From: Chryseobacterium formosum
GTDB lineage: Bacteria > Bacteroidota > Bacteroidia > Flavobacteriales > Weeksellaceae
Direction: 5' to 3'
Length of the DNA stretch: 64,000 nucleotides
Assembly (NCBI RefSeq): GCF_026460885.1
Contig: NZ_JAOVZW010000023.1
Location: 1-64,000 of the forward strand
The translations under genes were made by a program, and so were the position numbers. Positions 8,346 to 17,077 of the stretch are shown piece after piece. The notes under the pieces were generated by a model. It was given only the letters and a program-made list of their open reading frames with translations. It did no database searches and was not told where the DNA came from. Position 1 is the first letter of the stretch. The number at the start of each line of letters is the position of its first letter.

Positions 8346-9110
8346 ATGGAGTTACAGAAATATTTTTCTAAATTCCTTCTCAAAAAAAGAAAAAGACAAC
8401 TTACGGAAAGAGACTATTTCCTGAGTACAGAACTAAATAAAATTTTAGGTACTGAGGTTCAGAATGTCAATTTTTACCGTGAAGCTTTTTCAATTAAAAC
8501 CTCTTCTAAAAATCAAGAAAGCAATTACGAAAGGCTTGAATTTTTAGGAGACTCTGTTTTGGGTACAATTATTTCGTGCCATTTGTTTCACACTTATCCT
8601 AAAGCGAATGAAGGATATATGACACAGATGAAATCGAAGATTGTAAATAGGAAAAATCTCAACAAATTAGGAGAAGATTTAAAGCTTACCGGTCTTTTAC
8701 AAAAAAACAATCATGCTGTTGCTTTGGGAGAAAACATTTCAGGGAATCTCTTTGAAGCACTTGTTGGTGCAGTTTATTTAGATTTCCAATACGAAACTTG
8801 CAAAAGAATTGTTTTGGAAAGACTACTCACGCCAACAGAGATTAATAAGCTTGAAAATAAAATTGTAAGTTACAAAGGTCTTTTGCTGGAATGGAGCCAG
8901 AAAAAGAAACTGAATATAAAGTACGAAACCTGTGAAGAAATTCAGGTGAATAAATCTATCGTTTTCCGATGCCATGTTTGGTTAGGAACAGAGAAAATTT
9001 CAAATGCCACAGAAACTTCAAAGAAAAAAGCAGAAGAAAAAGCTGCACAAAGAGCATTTTATATTTTAAACAAAAAAGAAAATATACTTGGAAATCCAAA
9101 AACTTTATGA
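8346..9110 (+). CDS. rnc: Ribonuclease III
   Basis: 254 residues. Cleaves double-stranded RNA in rRNA and mRNA processing. The RNase III signature ERLEFLGDSVLG lies at residues ~62-73 and the second acidic site in NLFEALVGAVYLD near 137. A double-stranded RNA-binding domain occupies ~165-245, ending in the helix ATETSKKKAEEKAAQRAF. Ten nt after fabF. The end overlaps the next gene. Confidence 0.96.
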   Translation: MELQKYFSKFLLKKRKRQLTERDYFLSTELNKILGTEVQNVNFYREAFSIKTSSKNQESNYERLEFLGDSVLGTIISCHLFHTYPKANEGYMTQMKSKIVNRKNLNKLGEDLKLTGLLQKNNHAVALGENISGNLFEALVGAVYLDFQYETCKRIVLERLLTPTEINKLENKIVSYKGLLLEWSQKKKLNIKYETCEEIQVNKSIVFRCHVWLGTEKISNATETSKKKAEEKAAQRAFYILNKKENILGNPKTL

Positions 9111-9561
9111 TCTTGACGATATAGAATTTGAAGATATTGCCATTGCTTTGGTGAGATTAGTCAAACATATACCGGATCATGAGTTTTTTTTTAAAATCAA
9201 TCAAAAAAACGATTTAAAATTTTCAAGAATTACAGATCTCGTTTATCACGGGACTTACTACGATTTTTGTTTCCCAAGGTTTGAAGCTTATCATAAGCAT
9301 ACCAAAACCTGTTTTACATTTATCTCCAACAAATGTTCAGAAAGTAATCAAAAAAAATTACAAACTGAACTCTTCACAGAAGAAGAAAACATTAAGTTTT
9401 TATTAAATAATCATCCAGATGTAGAATATATTCTGCATAGTTCGGAACAATTTCCTGATTTTTCCGTAATTTTGCTGGCTGAAAATCTTGCGTTTCCTAT
9501 TCAAGATTACAATCTAAGTTCTGAAGAAGAACTTTATCAAATAATACAGTATTATGAATAA
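9088..9561 (+). CDS. IPExxxVDY family protein (unknown function)
   Basis: 157 residues, acidic, no signal peptide or membrane segment. The segment LVKHIPDHEFFFKIN near residue 25 resembles the feature that names this flavobacterial family, and its position between rnc and pyk is as I recall for that family. The only start codon near the expected N-terminus is TTG at 9088, overlapping rnc by 23 nt; there is no in-frame ATG in the first 150 residues. The end overlaps pyk by 8 nt. No function is known. Confidence 0.65.
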   Translation: MEIQKLYDLDDIEFEDIAIALVRLVKHIPDHEFFFKINQKNDLKFSRITDLVYHGTYYDFCFPRFEAYHKHTKTCFTFISNKCSESNQKKLQTELFTEEENIKFLLNNHPDVEYILHSSEQFPDFSVILLAENLAFPIQDYNLSSEEELYQIIQYYE

Positions 9562-10999
9562 GTATTTAAAGAAGACAAAAATTATCGCAACACTTGGGCC
9601 TGCTTCATCTTCGAAGGAGGTAATGTTAGGATTGATGAGAGCGGGTGTTGACGTTTTTAGAATCAATTTTTCTCACGCAGACTACGATTTAGTTCGTTCG
9701 AATATAGAAATCATCAGAGACCTTAATAAGGAATATGGTTATTCAGTAAGTATTTTAGGAGATTTACAGGGTCCAAAATTGAGAGTTGGTGTTGTAAAAG
9801 AAGGTTCTTACCTAAATCCTGGAGACATTCTTACGTTTACCAATGAAAAAATCGAAGGAGATTCTACGAAAGTTTACATGACTTATCAGCAGTTTCCTCA
9901 GGATGTGAAAGTAGGCGAAAGAATTCTTATTGATGATGGTAAACTGATGCTTGAAGTTCTTGAAACTAACCAAATTGATACTGTAAAAGCTAAAACTATT
10001 CAGGGTGGACCTTTAAGCTCTAAAAAAGGAGTTAATCTTCCTAACACAAACGTTTCTCTTCCGGCTTTGACTGAAAAAGACATTCAGGACGCCAACTTTA
10101 TGTTGGATATGGAAGTAGACTGGATCGCACTTTCATTCGTTCGTCATGCTCAGGATATTATTGATCTAAAAGAGTTAATTGCTAAGCATCCAAATGGTAA
10201 GTTCAAAACTCCAATTATTGCGAAAATTGAAAAGCCTGAAGGTGTAAAAAACATTGATCAGATTTTATTGGAATGTGATGGATTAATGGTTGCACGTGGA
10301 GATTTGGGAGTTGAAGTTCCGATGGAAGAAGTTCCGGCAATTCAGAAAAACTTGGTTGAAAGAGCAAGATTCTTCTCAAAACCTGTAATTATTGCTACAC
10401 AGATGATGGAAACAATGATTAGCAGTTTAACGCCAACAAGAGCCGAAGTAAATGACGTTGCAAACTCTGTATTGGACGGAGCTGATGCAGTAATGCTTTC
10501 AGGTGAAACTTCTGTAGGTAGATATCCTATTCAAGTTGTTGAAAATATGGCGAAAATTGTAAAAAATATCGAAATGACGAGTTTTTACCAAAATAAAAAC
10601 GAACCAATCGAGAAAGATTACAATTGCATCGACGAAAGGTTTATCACCAATAGAGTTTGTCTTGCGGCTGTAAGAATTGCAAAAAGTACCAATGTTTCAG
10701 CAATTGTTACTTTGACAAGTTCTGGATATACAGCTTTCCAATTATCGGCTCACAGACCAAATTCTCACATCATTGTTTACAGTGGAAACAAGAAAGTAAT
10801 TACAATGTTAAATCTTCTTTGGGGTGTTCGTGCTTATTATTATGACATGAATAAACCAACTGATGAAACGATCATTCAGGTGAATATGTTAACACACAAT
10901 CACGGTTATATTGAAACGGGTGATTTCGTAATCAACATCAATGCAACACCGTCGTACGAAGGTGGAAAAACAAATACTTTGAGATTAACGACGATTTAA
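9554..10999 (+). CDS. pyk: Pyruvate kinase
   Basis: 481 residues. Converts phosphoenolpyruvate and ADP to pyruvate and ATP, the last step of glycolysis. Visible: N-terminal KTKIIATLGPASSS, the active-site block IIAKIEKPEGVKNIDQI, VARGDLGVEVPMEEVP, and TRAEVNDVANSVLDGADAVMLSGETSVG. The C-terminal allosteric domain is present (residues ~350-481). It ends the operon at a bidirectional terminator. Confidence 0.97.
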   Translation: MNKYLKKTKIIATLGPASSSKEVMLGLMRAGVDVFRINFSHADYDLVRSNIEIIRDLNKEYGYSVSILGDLQGPKLRVGVVKEGSYLNPGDILTFTNEKIEGDSTKVYMTYQQFPQDVKVGERILIDDGKLMLEVLETNQIDTVKAKTIQGGPLSSKKGVNLPNTNVSLPALTEKDIQDANFMLDMEVDWIALSFVRHAQDIIDLKELIAKHPNGKFKTPIIAKIEKPEGVKNIDQILLECDGLMVARGDLGVEVPMEEVPAIQKNLVERARFFSKPVIIATQMMETMISSLTPTRAEVNDVANSVLDGADAVMLSGETSVGRYPIQVVENMAKIVKNIEMTSFYQNKNEPIEKDYNCIDERFITNRVCLAAVRIAKSTNVSAIVTLTSSGYTAFQLSAHRPNSHIIVYSGNKKVITMLNLLWGVRAYYYDMNKPTDETIIQVNMLTHNHGYIETGDFVININATPSYEGGKTNTLRLTTI

Positions 11000-11022
11000 T
11001 TGTTGTCTTTGATATAAATGAA

Positions 11023-11052
11023 AACTCCCGATTTAAAATTAAATCGGGAGTT
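11023..11052. terminator. Bidirectional terminator between pyk and the aldehyde dehydrogenase
   Basis: A perfect 12-bp stem, AACTCCCGATTT (11023-11034) and its complement (11041-11052), with a 6-nt loop. A tracts on the left and T tracts on the right serve both converging genes. Confidence 0.9.
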
Positions 11053-11060
11053 TTTTATGT

Positions 11061-12353
11061 TTATTTTCCTAAAATTGTTTTCGCTGTGACAAACTCTTTT
11101 AAAGCCAACAAAGAAAGCTCGGTTCCGTAACCTGAAGATTTGGTTCCACCGAATGGAAAACGTGGGTCAGAACTCGTCATTCTGTTGATATTTACTGTTC
11201 CCGATTCTAAATTATCAATAAAAAACTGCTGACGTTCTTTATTTTTCGTCCAAACTGCATTAGATAACCCAAAAGGGATATTATTCGCAATTTCTAAAGC
11301 ATCATCATCGTTTTCAGCAATCATAATCATACCTAAAGGACCAAATAATTCTTCCTGCAGAATAGGATTTCCTTCATCCACTCTGATTAATCCGGGATTA
11401 AATTCATTTTCAGAAATTCTTTCCAGCGGAATAATTGCTTCTGCACCATGATCTAAAGCTTTCTGATATTGTTTTTCCAAATCATCTGCTAAATCTGGTC
11501 TTGCCATTCCGCTCAATTTTGTTTCTTTCAACTTAGGATTTCCTGAAACATATTTTTTGTATTCTTCAATAAATTTCGGAAGAAAATCAAACTCAATATC
11601 TCTTTGAATAATAAATCTTTTGGCTGCTACACAGGTTTGTCCGCAATTCTGAAGTCTTGCCAAAGCACCAACTTTTGCAGCTTCATCTAAATCTGCATCA
11701 TCCAAAACGATGAAAGCATCACTTCCACCCAATTCAAGCAGAGATTTTTTAATATTTTTTCCAGCAGTTGCCGCCACTTCTGCTCCGGCTTTTTCGCTTC
11801 CTGTAAGACTTACACCTTTTATGGTTTTATGTTCTAAAACCTCTTGAACTTCTTTATGTCCAATTTCAAGATTTTGGAAAACTCCTTCAGGAAAACCTGC
11901 TTCAATAAAAACTTTTTCAATAGCATTTCCGCTTCCAAAGCAAATTGATGCATGTTTTAAAACTACTGTATTTCCAGCCAAAATAGCAGGCGTTGCAAAT
12001 CTCAAAACCTGCCAAAAAGGAAAATTCCAAGGCATTACACCTAAGATAACTCCTTTTGGAACATAATGAATTTCTGAAATGTTGTATTCAGATTCAATTT
12101 TTTCCGGACTTAAAATATTTTCAGCTTCGGCATAATAATTCATCATTAACGCAGATTTTTCAACCTCTGCGATAGATTGAGAAATGGGTTTATTCATTTC
12201 ATTGGTAATGATTTCGCCAAAAATTTCAGATTTAGTTTTAAAAATTCCTGCAGCTTTTGCAATGAGTTTTTGCTTTTCTTCAAACGGAACTTTTTTCCAT
12301 TCTTGAAAAGCCTGGTCAGCTTTTAACAGCTTGTTTTCTATTAAATTTTCCAT
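11061..12353 (-). CDS. NAD(P)-dependent aldehyde dehydrogenase, succinate-semialdehyde dehydrogenase type
   Basis: 430 residues. The ALDH fold is clear: VMPWNFPFWQ, GNTVVLKHA, SLTGSEKAGAEVA, catalytic Glu in SLLELGGSDAF and catalytic Cys in NCGQTCVAAKRF, then EELFGPLGMI. Closest in character to succinate-semialdehyde dehydrogenases (GabD/Sad), but it starts about 20 residues later than most. Substrate is inferred only. It stands alone, 220 nt downstream of hutG, converging on pyk. Confidence 0.82.
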   Translation of the reverse strand: MENLIENKLLKADQAFQEWKKVPFEEKQKLIAKAAGIFKTKSEIFGEIITNEMNKPISQSIAEVEKSALMMNYYAEAENILSPEKIESEYNISEIHYVPKGVILGVMPWNFPFWQVLRFATPAILAGNTVVLKHASICFGSGNAIEKVFIEAGFPEGVFQNLEIGHKEVQEVLEHKTIKGVSLTGSEKAGAEVAATAGKNIKKSLLELGGSDAFIVLDDADLDEAAKVGALARLQNCGQTCVAAKRFIIQRDIEFDFLPKFIEEYKKYVSGNPKLKETKLSGMARPDLADDLEKQYQKALDHGAEAIIPLERISENEFNPGLIRVDEGNPILQEELFGPLGMIMIAENDDDALEIANNIPFGLSNAVWTKNKERQQFFIDNLESGTVNINRMTSSDPRFPFGGTKSSGYGTELSLLALKEFVTAKTILGK

Positions 12354-12520
12354 GTTAAATTTTCCATTTTTAAAGATTCAAAACAGAATCTTCTGCTTTT
12401 GGATAAGCATTTGTAAGGCAACAAAAAATGTTCCTTATATCATATTTAATTAATGATAAATTCTATGAATTTTATTTATTATAGCTAAGAGAAATTAAAG
12501 TTTAATTAAAATATTTCTCT

Positions 12521-12547
12521 CGCAGATTAAGGAGATTGAGCAGATTT
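12521..12547. repeat. Three 9-nt tandem units (CGCAGATTA, AGGAGATTG, AGCAGATTT)
   Basis: Imperfect in-phase repeats of the form NGCAGATTN in the 220-nt gap between hutG and the aldehyde dehydrogenase gene. A small inverted repeat (AAGATTC 12373-12379, GAATCTT 12386-12392) also lies in this gap. No gene is seen here. Confidence 0.55.
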
Positions 12548-12575
12548 ATTATAGTAACAAAATCCGTTTAATTTG

Positions 12576-13490
12576 CTAAATCATAAACCATTCATTCGCC
12601 AGACTCGCAGCAAATCTTGCAGTACGATCTTGAATATCAAAATGTGGATTGACTTCTGCAATATCCAATGCAATAAGCTTTTCATTTTTCAAGATATGCT
12701 TATATAAATGCATAAAAGCAGCATCAGCAAAAATTCCATTATAGGCAGAAGCAGAAACTCCAGGAGCAATCGAAGCATTAAAAACATCCATACAAATTGT
12801 CATGTAAAGAACATCAACTGAATCTACAAGTTCATTTACTCTTTCATAAATCGATGGAAGATTTTCAAAAAACAATTCATCCGCTAAAATATATTTCATT
12901 CCGAATTGATGGGCAGTATCAAAAAGTTTCAAAGTATTTGAATTTCTTTGAATTCCGATATGCAAGGAATTAATTTCTCCTTCCTGAGCAATCTGCCAAA
13001 AACCAGTTCCTGAACTTGCTCCTACTCCATTTTCGGGTTGTCTGTTATCAAAATGTGCATCAAAATTAATAATCCCGATTTTCTGTTCAGGGAAAGCCGT
13101 TTTCACTCCCCGATAATGACCGAAAGTTACTTCGTGACCTCCACCAAGAACCAAGGATTTTCCGCCTTTCAACAAGACTTTTGAAATATTTTTTGCTAAT
13201 TCATTTTGTGTCTGTTCAAGATTTCCGTCTTCACAGATAATGTTTCCAAAATCAAGAAGAGAAAAATCAGGACGAATTACAGGAAAATTCGACATATTTT
13301 TTCGGATAATATCCGGAGCATCTTTTGCACCTTGTCTTCCTTTATTTCTGCGAACCCCTTCATCAACAGCAAATCCGTGTACAACGAAATCGTTCGTTGA
13401 AATCACATCGTAATTTGTTTCTTCTTTTACTCTCTGAAATATTCTGTGATAAAGTAATTCTTCACCATCTACTCTTCCTTGCCAAATCAT
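12576..13490 (-). CDS. hutG: Formimidoylglutamase, arginase-like ureohydrolase family
   Basis: 304 residues. Metal-binding motifs of the ureohydrolase fold are in order: LVLGGGHEVTFGHYRG (~residue 115), INFDAHFDNR (~140) and CMDVFNASIAPGVSA (~220-235). The family hydrolyses guanidino or formimidoyl groups with two Mn ions. The presence of hutI two genes upstream in the same direction supports formimidoyl-glutamate hydrolase, the last step of histidine degradation to glutamate, over arginase or agmatinase. Six nt after the DUF695 gene, so probably one operon. Confidence 0.85.
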   Translation of the reverse strand: MIWQGRVDGEELLYHRIFQRVKEETNYDVISTNDFVVHGFAVDEGVRRNKGRQGAKDAPDIIRKNMSNFPVIRPDFSLLDFGNIICEDGNLEQTQNELAKNISKVLLKGGKSLVLGGGHEVTFGHYRGVKTAFPEQKIGIINFDAHFDNRQPENGVGASSGTGFWQIAQEGEINSLHIGIQRNSNTLKLFDTAHQFGMKYILADELFFENLPSIYERVNELVDSVDVLYMTICMDVFNASIAPGVSASAYNGIFADAAFMHLYKHILKNEKLIALDIAEVNPHFDIQDRTARFAASLANEWFMI

Positions 13491-13496
13491 TTTAAA

Positions 13497-14603
13497 TTAA
13501 TTTTGATTTACATTATAGCGTTCAAAACTCTGCCAATATTTGTCTTTGTAAATTTCTAAGACCATCTTATAAGCAGGATTATCTTTAATTATTTTTTGCA
13601 AAATCTTAGACGGCTTTCTGAAGTCTTTACTTGCAAAATAGATTTCCCTTATGTTGTCTGCGCTTTCTCTTCCAATATACACACTTCCGCCTTCATTTTT
13701 CAGATTTTGGAATGCGTCATCTTCTATTTTGTCTAATTTTTCGTAATCTTTACTCTCTGGAAGTCCGCTGTTTTCCTTTCCGTCATATTCAATCTTTAAC
13801 ACTGAGATCCATGGATAAGAAGTTTTAGAATCATAATTGAGCGCTGTTGTATTTACGGTTGCAATAAGTGGCAAACCATTATTCAAAACAGCTTCCAAAA
13901 CTGTATAAGCATCGTCATCGCCAATATCTTTTACATTTTTATATTTTTTAATAAATTCTCTTTCTCTCCAAGATAAAAAATCTTTCAGTTTAGAGATCGG
14001 AACAAGTTCTTTCTTTGCATCATCTTTACCCACTATATTAAATGTATCGATTTGGGTTGCAAAATTCAGTTCACCTAAAAAATTATCCAAAAAAATACAA
14101 ACTCCGGTCACACAAGAACTTTTTGTTTCTTCAGATAAACCATCATAGACAAAAGTAATATCAATTTCATCGGGATAACCATCAATTTCATTTGAATAAA
14201 AAGAAATATTATCTTGTGAAAAATCTTTTCCATCAATTTTAATTCCGTGGTCGATATTCATTTCCGGCTTCAGGGCAGTAAATTTCCATTGGTCAAGCTT
14301 TGGAGCTTCTGCGATAATTTCTTCTGCAAAAACAATATTTTTAATATCTCCGTCTGCTGTAATAATCAATTCGGCCACAGCATCTTCACTCATTCCACAA
14401 AGAAAATAATAACCTTCATTTAGCTGCTTTAGTTTGGGTGAAAGTATATCAAAAAAATCAGTTTCTATATTTTTATGGTTCCTGATGACTTCATAAAAAT
14501 CTTTTTCTTTCGTTAAAAACCAATCCCAAAAATCTTTATAATCTTTAATTTCATTTTCTTTATGGTCTTCTTTTTTACCAAAAACTTTATCGAAAATTCC
14601 CAT
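13497..14603 (-). CDS. DUF695 domain-containing protein
   Basis: 368 residues, acidic, soluble, no signal peptide. The C-terminal ~120 residues (AVLNNGLPLIATVNTTALNY ... YPWISVLKIEYDG ... KDKYWQSFERY) look like DUF695, a domain of unknown function. The N-terminal part (residues 1-230) contains FWDWFLTKEKDFYEVI, which I recall in other uncharacterised Bacteroidota proteins. It is 1 nt after hutI and 6 nt before hutG, so it is co-transcribed with histidine-degradation genes. No link to that pathway is evident from sequence. Confidence 0.65.
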   Translation of the reverse strand: MGIFDKVFGKKEDHKENEIKDYKDFWDWFLTKEKDFYEVIRNHKNIETDFFDILSPKLKQLNEGYYFLCGMSEDAVAELIITADGDIKNIVFAEEIIAEAPKLDQWKFTALKPEMNIDHGIKIDGKDFSQDNISFYSNEIDGYPDEIDITFVYDGLSEETKSSCVTGVCIFLDNFLGELNFATQIDTFNIVGKDDAKKELVPISKLKDFLSWREREFIKKYKNVKDIGDDDAYTVLEAVLNNGLPLIATVNTTALNYDSKTSYPWISVLKIEYDGKENSGLPESKDYEKLDKIEDDAFQNLKNEGGSVYIGRESADNIREIYFASKDFRKPSKILQKIIKDNPAYKMVLEIYKDKYWQSFERYNVNQN

Positions 14604-14604
14604 A

Positions 14605-15831
14605 TTATTTTATTTTGCTTCCATCAATATACACATTTTCCGCATTCAAAGTTCCCTGATTATACAAAACATTCTGGAAATTATTGGTTTTATAAGTTAC
14701 AAAATCTGCTTTCAAGCCTTGTCTTAAACTTCCTCTATCATTCAAATTTAATGCAAAAGCTGCACGGAAAGTCATTCCTGCTAAAACTTCCGCAGTAGTT
14801 AACTTCTCAAATGTTGCTAAAATAGAAGCTTGTGTAATTAAATTTCCCATTGGTGCAGAACCGGGATTCCAATCGCTCGCAATGGCTAAAATTGCTCCTG
14901 CATCTAATAATTTTCTTGCGGGAGTAAATTTTTCGCCCAAACCTAAACTTGCGCCAGGTAAAGCTGTTGCAACAGTATCTGATTTAGCCAAAAACTCAAT
15001 ATCTTCATCAATTGTTGCTTCTAAATGATCCGCAGATTTTGCACCAACTTCCACTGCGATTCTTGAACTTCCCGCTGTAAATTGGTCTGCATGAACCGTA
15101 ATTTCAAAACCTAGCTCTTTAGTTTTAAGTAAGAAACCTTTACTTTCTTCAGGTTGAAATGCTGATTTTTCAATAAAAATATCAACACGCTTTGCCAAGT
15201 TTTCTTCTTTTACTATTGGTAAAATTTCTGTTAAAATATATTGTAAATATTCTTTATTGCTTCCTTCAAAATCCCGTGGTTTTAAATGTGCCGAAAGACA
15301 AGTCGGAACTAATGTCGCTTTTGTTTGTCCCTGAGCTTGTTTGATGATTCTAAGCATCTTCAGTTCATTTTCTACATCCAAACCATACCCGCTTTTCACT
15401 TCAATTGTTGTAATTCCGAGAGAAATCAAAAAATCGATTCTTTCCGATAAAGTTTTCAATAATTCTTCTTCTGAGGCATTTCTTGTATGTTGAACTGAAC
15501 TCCAGATTCCTCCTCCACTTTCAGCGATTTCAAGATAGGTTTTACCTGCATTCCGCATCGCAAAATCGTTCGCACGATTTCCACCAAAACAAATGTGAGT
15601 ATGAGAATCTACAAAAGCAGGAAGAACAATTTGTTCGCCTTCTATCGTTTCTATTTCAACATTTTTATTTTCTGATTTTAATACTTCAAAATTTCCGACT
15701 TGCTGAATTTTTTCATTCTGAATTAAAATTCCGCCATCAACAATAATTTCAAGTTGTTCGTCAAACAGTTTTCCTCTTAAAGGGAGATTCGCAAGTGTTA
15801 CAACCTGCTTGAAAGGACCAATTAGTTTCAT
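14605..15831 (-). CDS. hutI: Imidazolonepropionase
   Basis: 408 residues from the chosen start. Opens the ring of imidazolone-5-propionate to formimidoyl-glutamate in histidine catabolism. Amidohydrolase motifs are visible: VDSHTHICFGGNRANDF (HxH zinc site), EVKSGYGLD, FEITVHADQF and ALPGASLGLGEKF. The open frame extends upstream to 15921, but the start at 15831 (MKLIGPFKQVVTLANL) gives the usual family length and N-terminus, and the extension contains a hexamer repeat. First of hutI-DUF695-hutG. Confidence 0.93.
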   Translation of the reverse strand: MKLIGPFKQVVTLANLPLRGKLFDEQLEIIVDGGILIQNEKIQQVGNFEVLKSENKNVEIETIEGEQIVLPAFVDSHTHICFGGNRANDFAMRNAGKTYLEIAESGGGIWSSVQHTRNASEEELLKTLSERIDFLISLGITTIEVKSGYGLDVENELKMLRIIKQAQGQTKATLVPTCLSAHLKPRDFEGSNKEYLQYILTEILPIVKEENLAKRVDIFIEKSAFQPEESKGFLLKTKELGFEITVHADQFTAGSSRIAVEVGAKSADHLEATIDEDIEFLAKSDTVATALPGASLGLGEKFTPARKLLDAGAILAIASDWNPGSAPMGNLITQASILATFEKLTTAEVLAGMTFRAAFALNLNDRGSLRQGLKADFVTYKTNNFQNVLYNQGTLNAENVYIDGSKIK

Positions 15832-15839
15832 TAAATAAG

Positions 15840-15857
15840 GGTTGAGGTTAAGGTTGA
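15840..15857. repeat. Hexanucleotide array in the hutI leader (GGTTGA GGTTAA GGTTGA)
   Basis: Three 6-nt units directly upstream of the hutI start, read as TCAACC TTAACC TCAACC on the gene's strand. Confidence 0.6.
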
Positions 15858-15934
15858 GGCAAAAAACCGCAACTCTAAAATTTTCTCTCTCAAAAATACT
15901 CAAAATATCTGTTGTATTCAAATCATGAATTTTT

Positions 15935-15964
15935 CCTCAATCTCAGTCTCTGCCTAAACCTAAA
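15935..15964. repeat. Hexanucleotide array before ruvB (CCTCAA TCTCAG TCTCTG CCTAAA CCTAAA)
   Basis: Five in-phase 6-nt units in the divergent hutI/ruvB spacer. They are related to the complement of the hutI-leader array. A near-consensus -7 box TATCTTTA (15970-15977) follows directly, 20 nt before the ruvB ATG. Confidence 0.6.
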
Positions 15965-15997
15965 ATTGCTATCTTTACGGTAAATGAAACTGAATTA

Positions 15998-17020
15998 ATG
16001 CCTGATTTTTTACATCCAGATAAAGACAATTACTCCAATGAAGAGCTCATGCAGGAAGAAAAAATTCGACCGCAGAGTTTCAAGGATTTCGCAGGACAAA
16101 GAAAAACTTTAGAAAATCTCGAAGTTTTTGTCACTGCCGCCAAAAAGCGTGGCGGTGCACTCGATCATGTTCTTTTACACGGTCCGCCAGGTTTAGGAAA
16201 GACAACTTTAGCCAATATTATCGCCAATGAACTTGGAGTAGGTTGTAAAATTACTTCTGGTCCAGTTTTAGACAAACCGGGAAGTTTAGCCGGTTTACTG
16301 ACTAATCTTGAGGAAAACGATGTCCTTTTCATCGATGAAATTCATAGGCTTTCGCCAATTGTGGAAGAATATCTGTATTCGGCGATGGAAGATTATAAAA
16401 TCGACATCATGCTGGAAAGTGGCCCGAATGCTAGAAGTGTTCAGATTAGCTTAAATCCTTTTACACTCGTGGGAGCCACAACTCGAAGCGGAATGCTAAC
16501 AAAACCAATGTTAGCGAGATTCGGAATTCAAAGCAGACTGGAATATTATACAATTGAATTGTTATCAATGATTATTATTCGAAGTGCAAGAGTTTTAGGT
16601 GTAAAAATTTATGAAGATGCAGCAATTGAAATTGCAAGAAGAAGCCGTGGAACACCGAGAATTGCGAATGCACTTTTGAGAAGAGTTCGTGATTTTGCGG
16701 AGATTAAAGGAAACGGCGAAATTGAAATTGATATAACTAAATATGCTTTAAATTCATTAAATGTTGATGAATTTGGTTTGGATGAAATGGATAATAAAAT
16801 CATGCGTGTCATGATTGAAAATTTTAAAGGAAAACCTGTTGGTATTTCAGCTTTGGCAACATCTATTGCAGAAAATCCTGAGACTTTGGAAGAAGTTTAT
16901 GAACCATTTCTGATTCAGGAAGGATTTATTATCAGAACTCCGAGAGGAAGAGAAGTGACGGATAAAGCCTATAAACATCTGAATATTTCGAGACCAAAAA
17001 ATCCGGGAGAACTTTTTTAG
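15998..17020 (+). CDS. ruvB: Holliday junction branch migration helicase RuvB
   Basis: 340 residues. AAA+ motor that drives branch migration with RuvA in recombination repair. Walker A GPPGLGKTT (63-70), Walker B FIDEIHRL (~111-118), sensor 1 LVGATTRSGMLTKPM, and RSRGTPRIANALLRRVRDFAEI are visible. The C-terminal winged helix ends PFLIQEGFIIRTPRGREVT. Divergent from hutI. Confidence 0.97.
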   Translation: MPDFLHPDKDNYSNEELMQEEKIRPQSFKDFAGQRKTLENLEVFVTAAKKRGGALDHVLLHGPPGLGKTTLANIIANELGVGCKITSGPVLDKPGSLAGLLTNLEENDVLFIDEIHRLSPIVEEYLYSAMEDYKIDIMLESGPNARSVQISLNPFTLVGATTRSGMLTKPMLARFGIQSRLEYYTIELLSMIIIRSARVLGVKIYEDAAIEIARRSRGTPRIANALLRRVRDFAEIKGNGEIEIDITKYALNSLNVDEFGLDEMDNKIMRVMIENFKGKPVGISALATSIAENPETLEEVYEPFLIQEGFIIRTPRGREVTDKAYKHLNISRPKNPGELF

Positions 17021-17077
17021 TTCTATGCTTAAAGCTCTGCTTTAAAATTTAAATAAGAAAATAAAAACATAATATAT

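Noticed and set aside
14605..15921. 30-residue N-terminal extension of HutI
   Set aside because: The extension is encoded by a hexamer repeat region, and the family N-terminus begins at the ATG at 15831.
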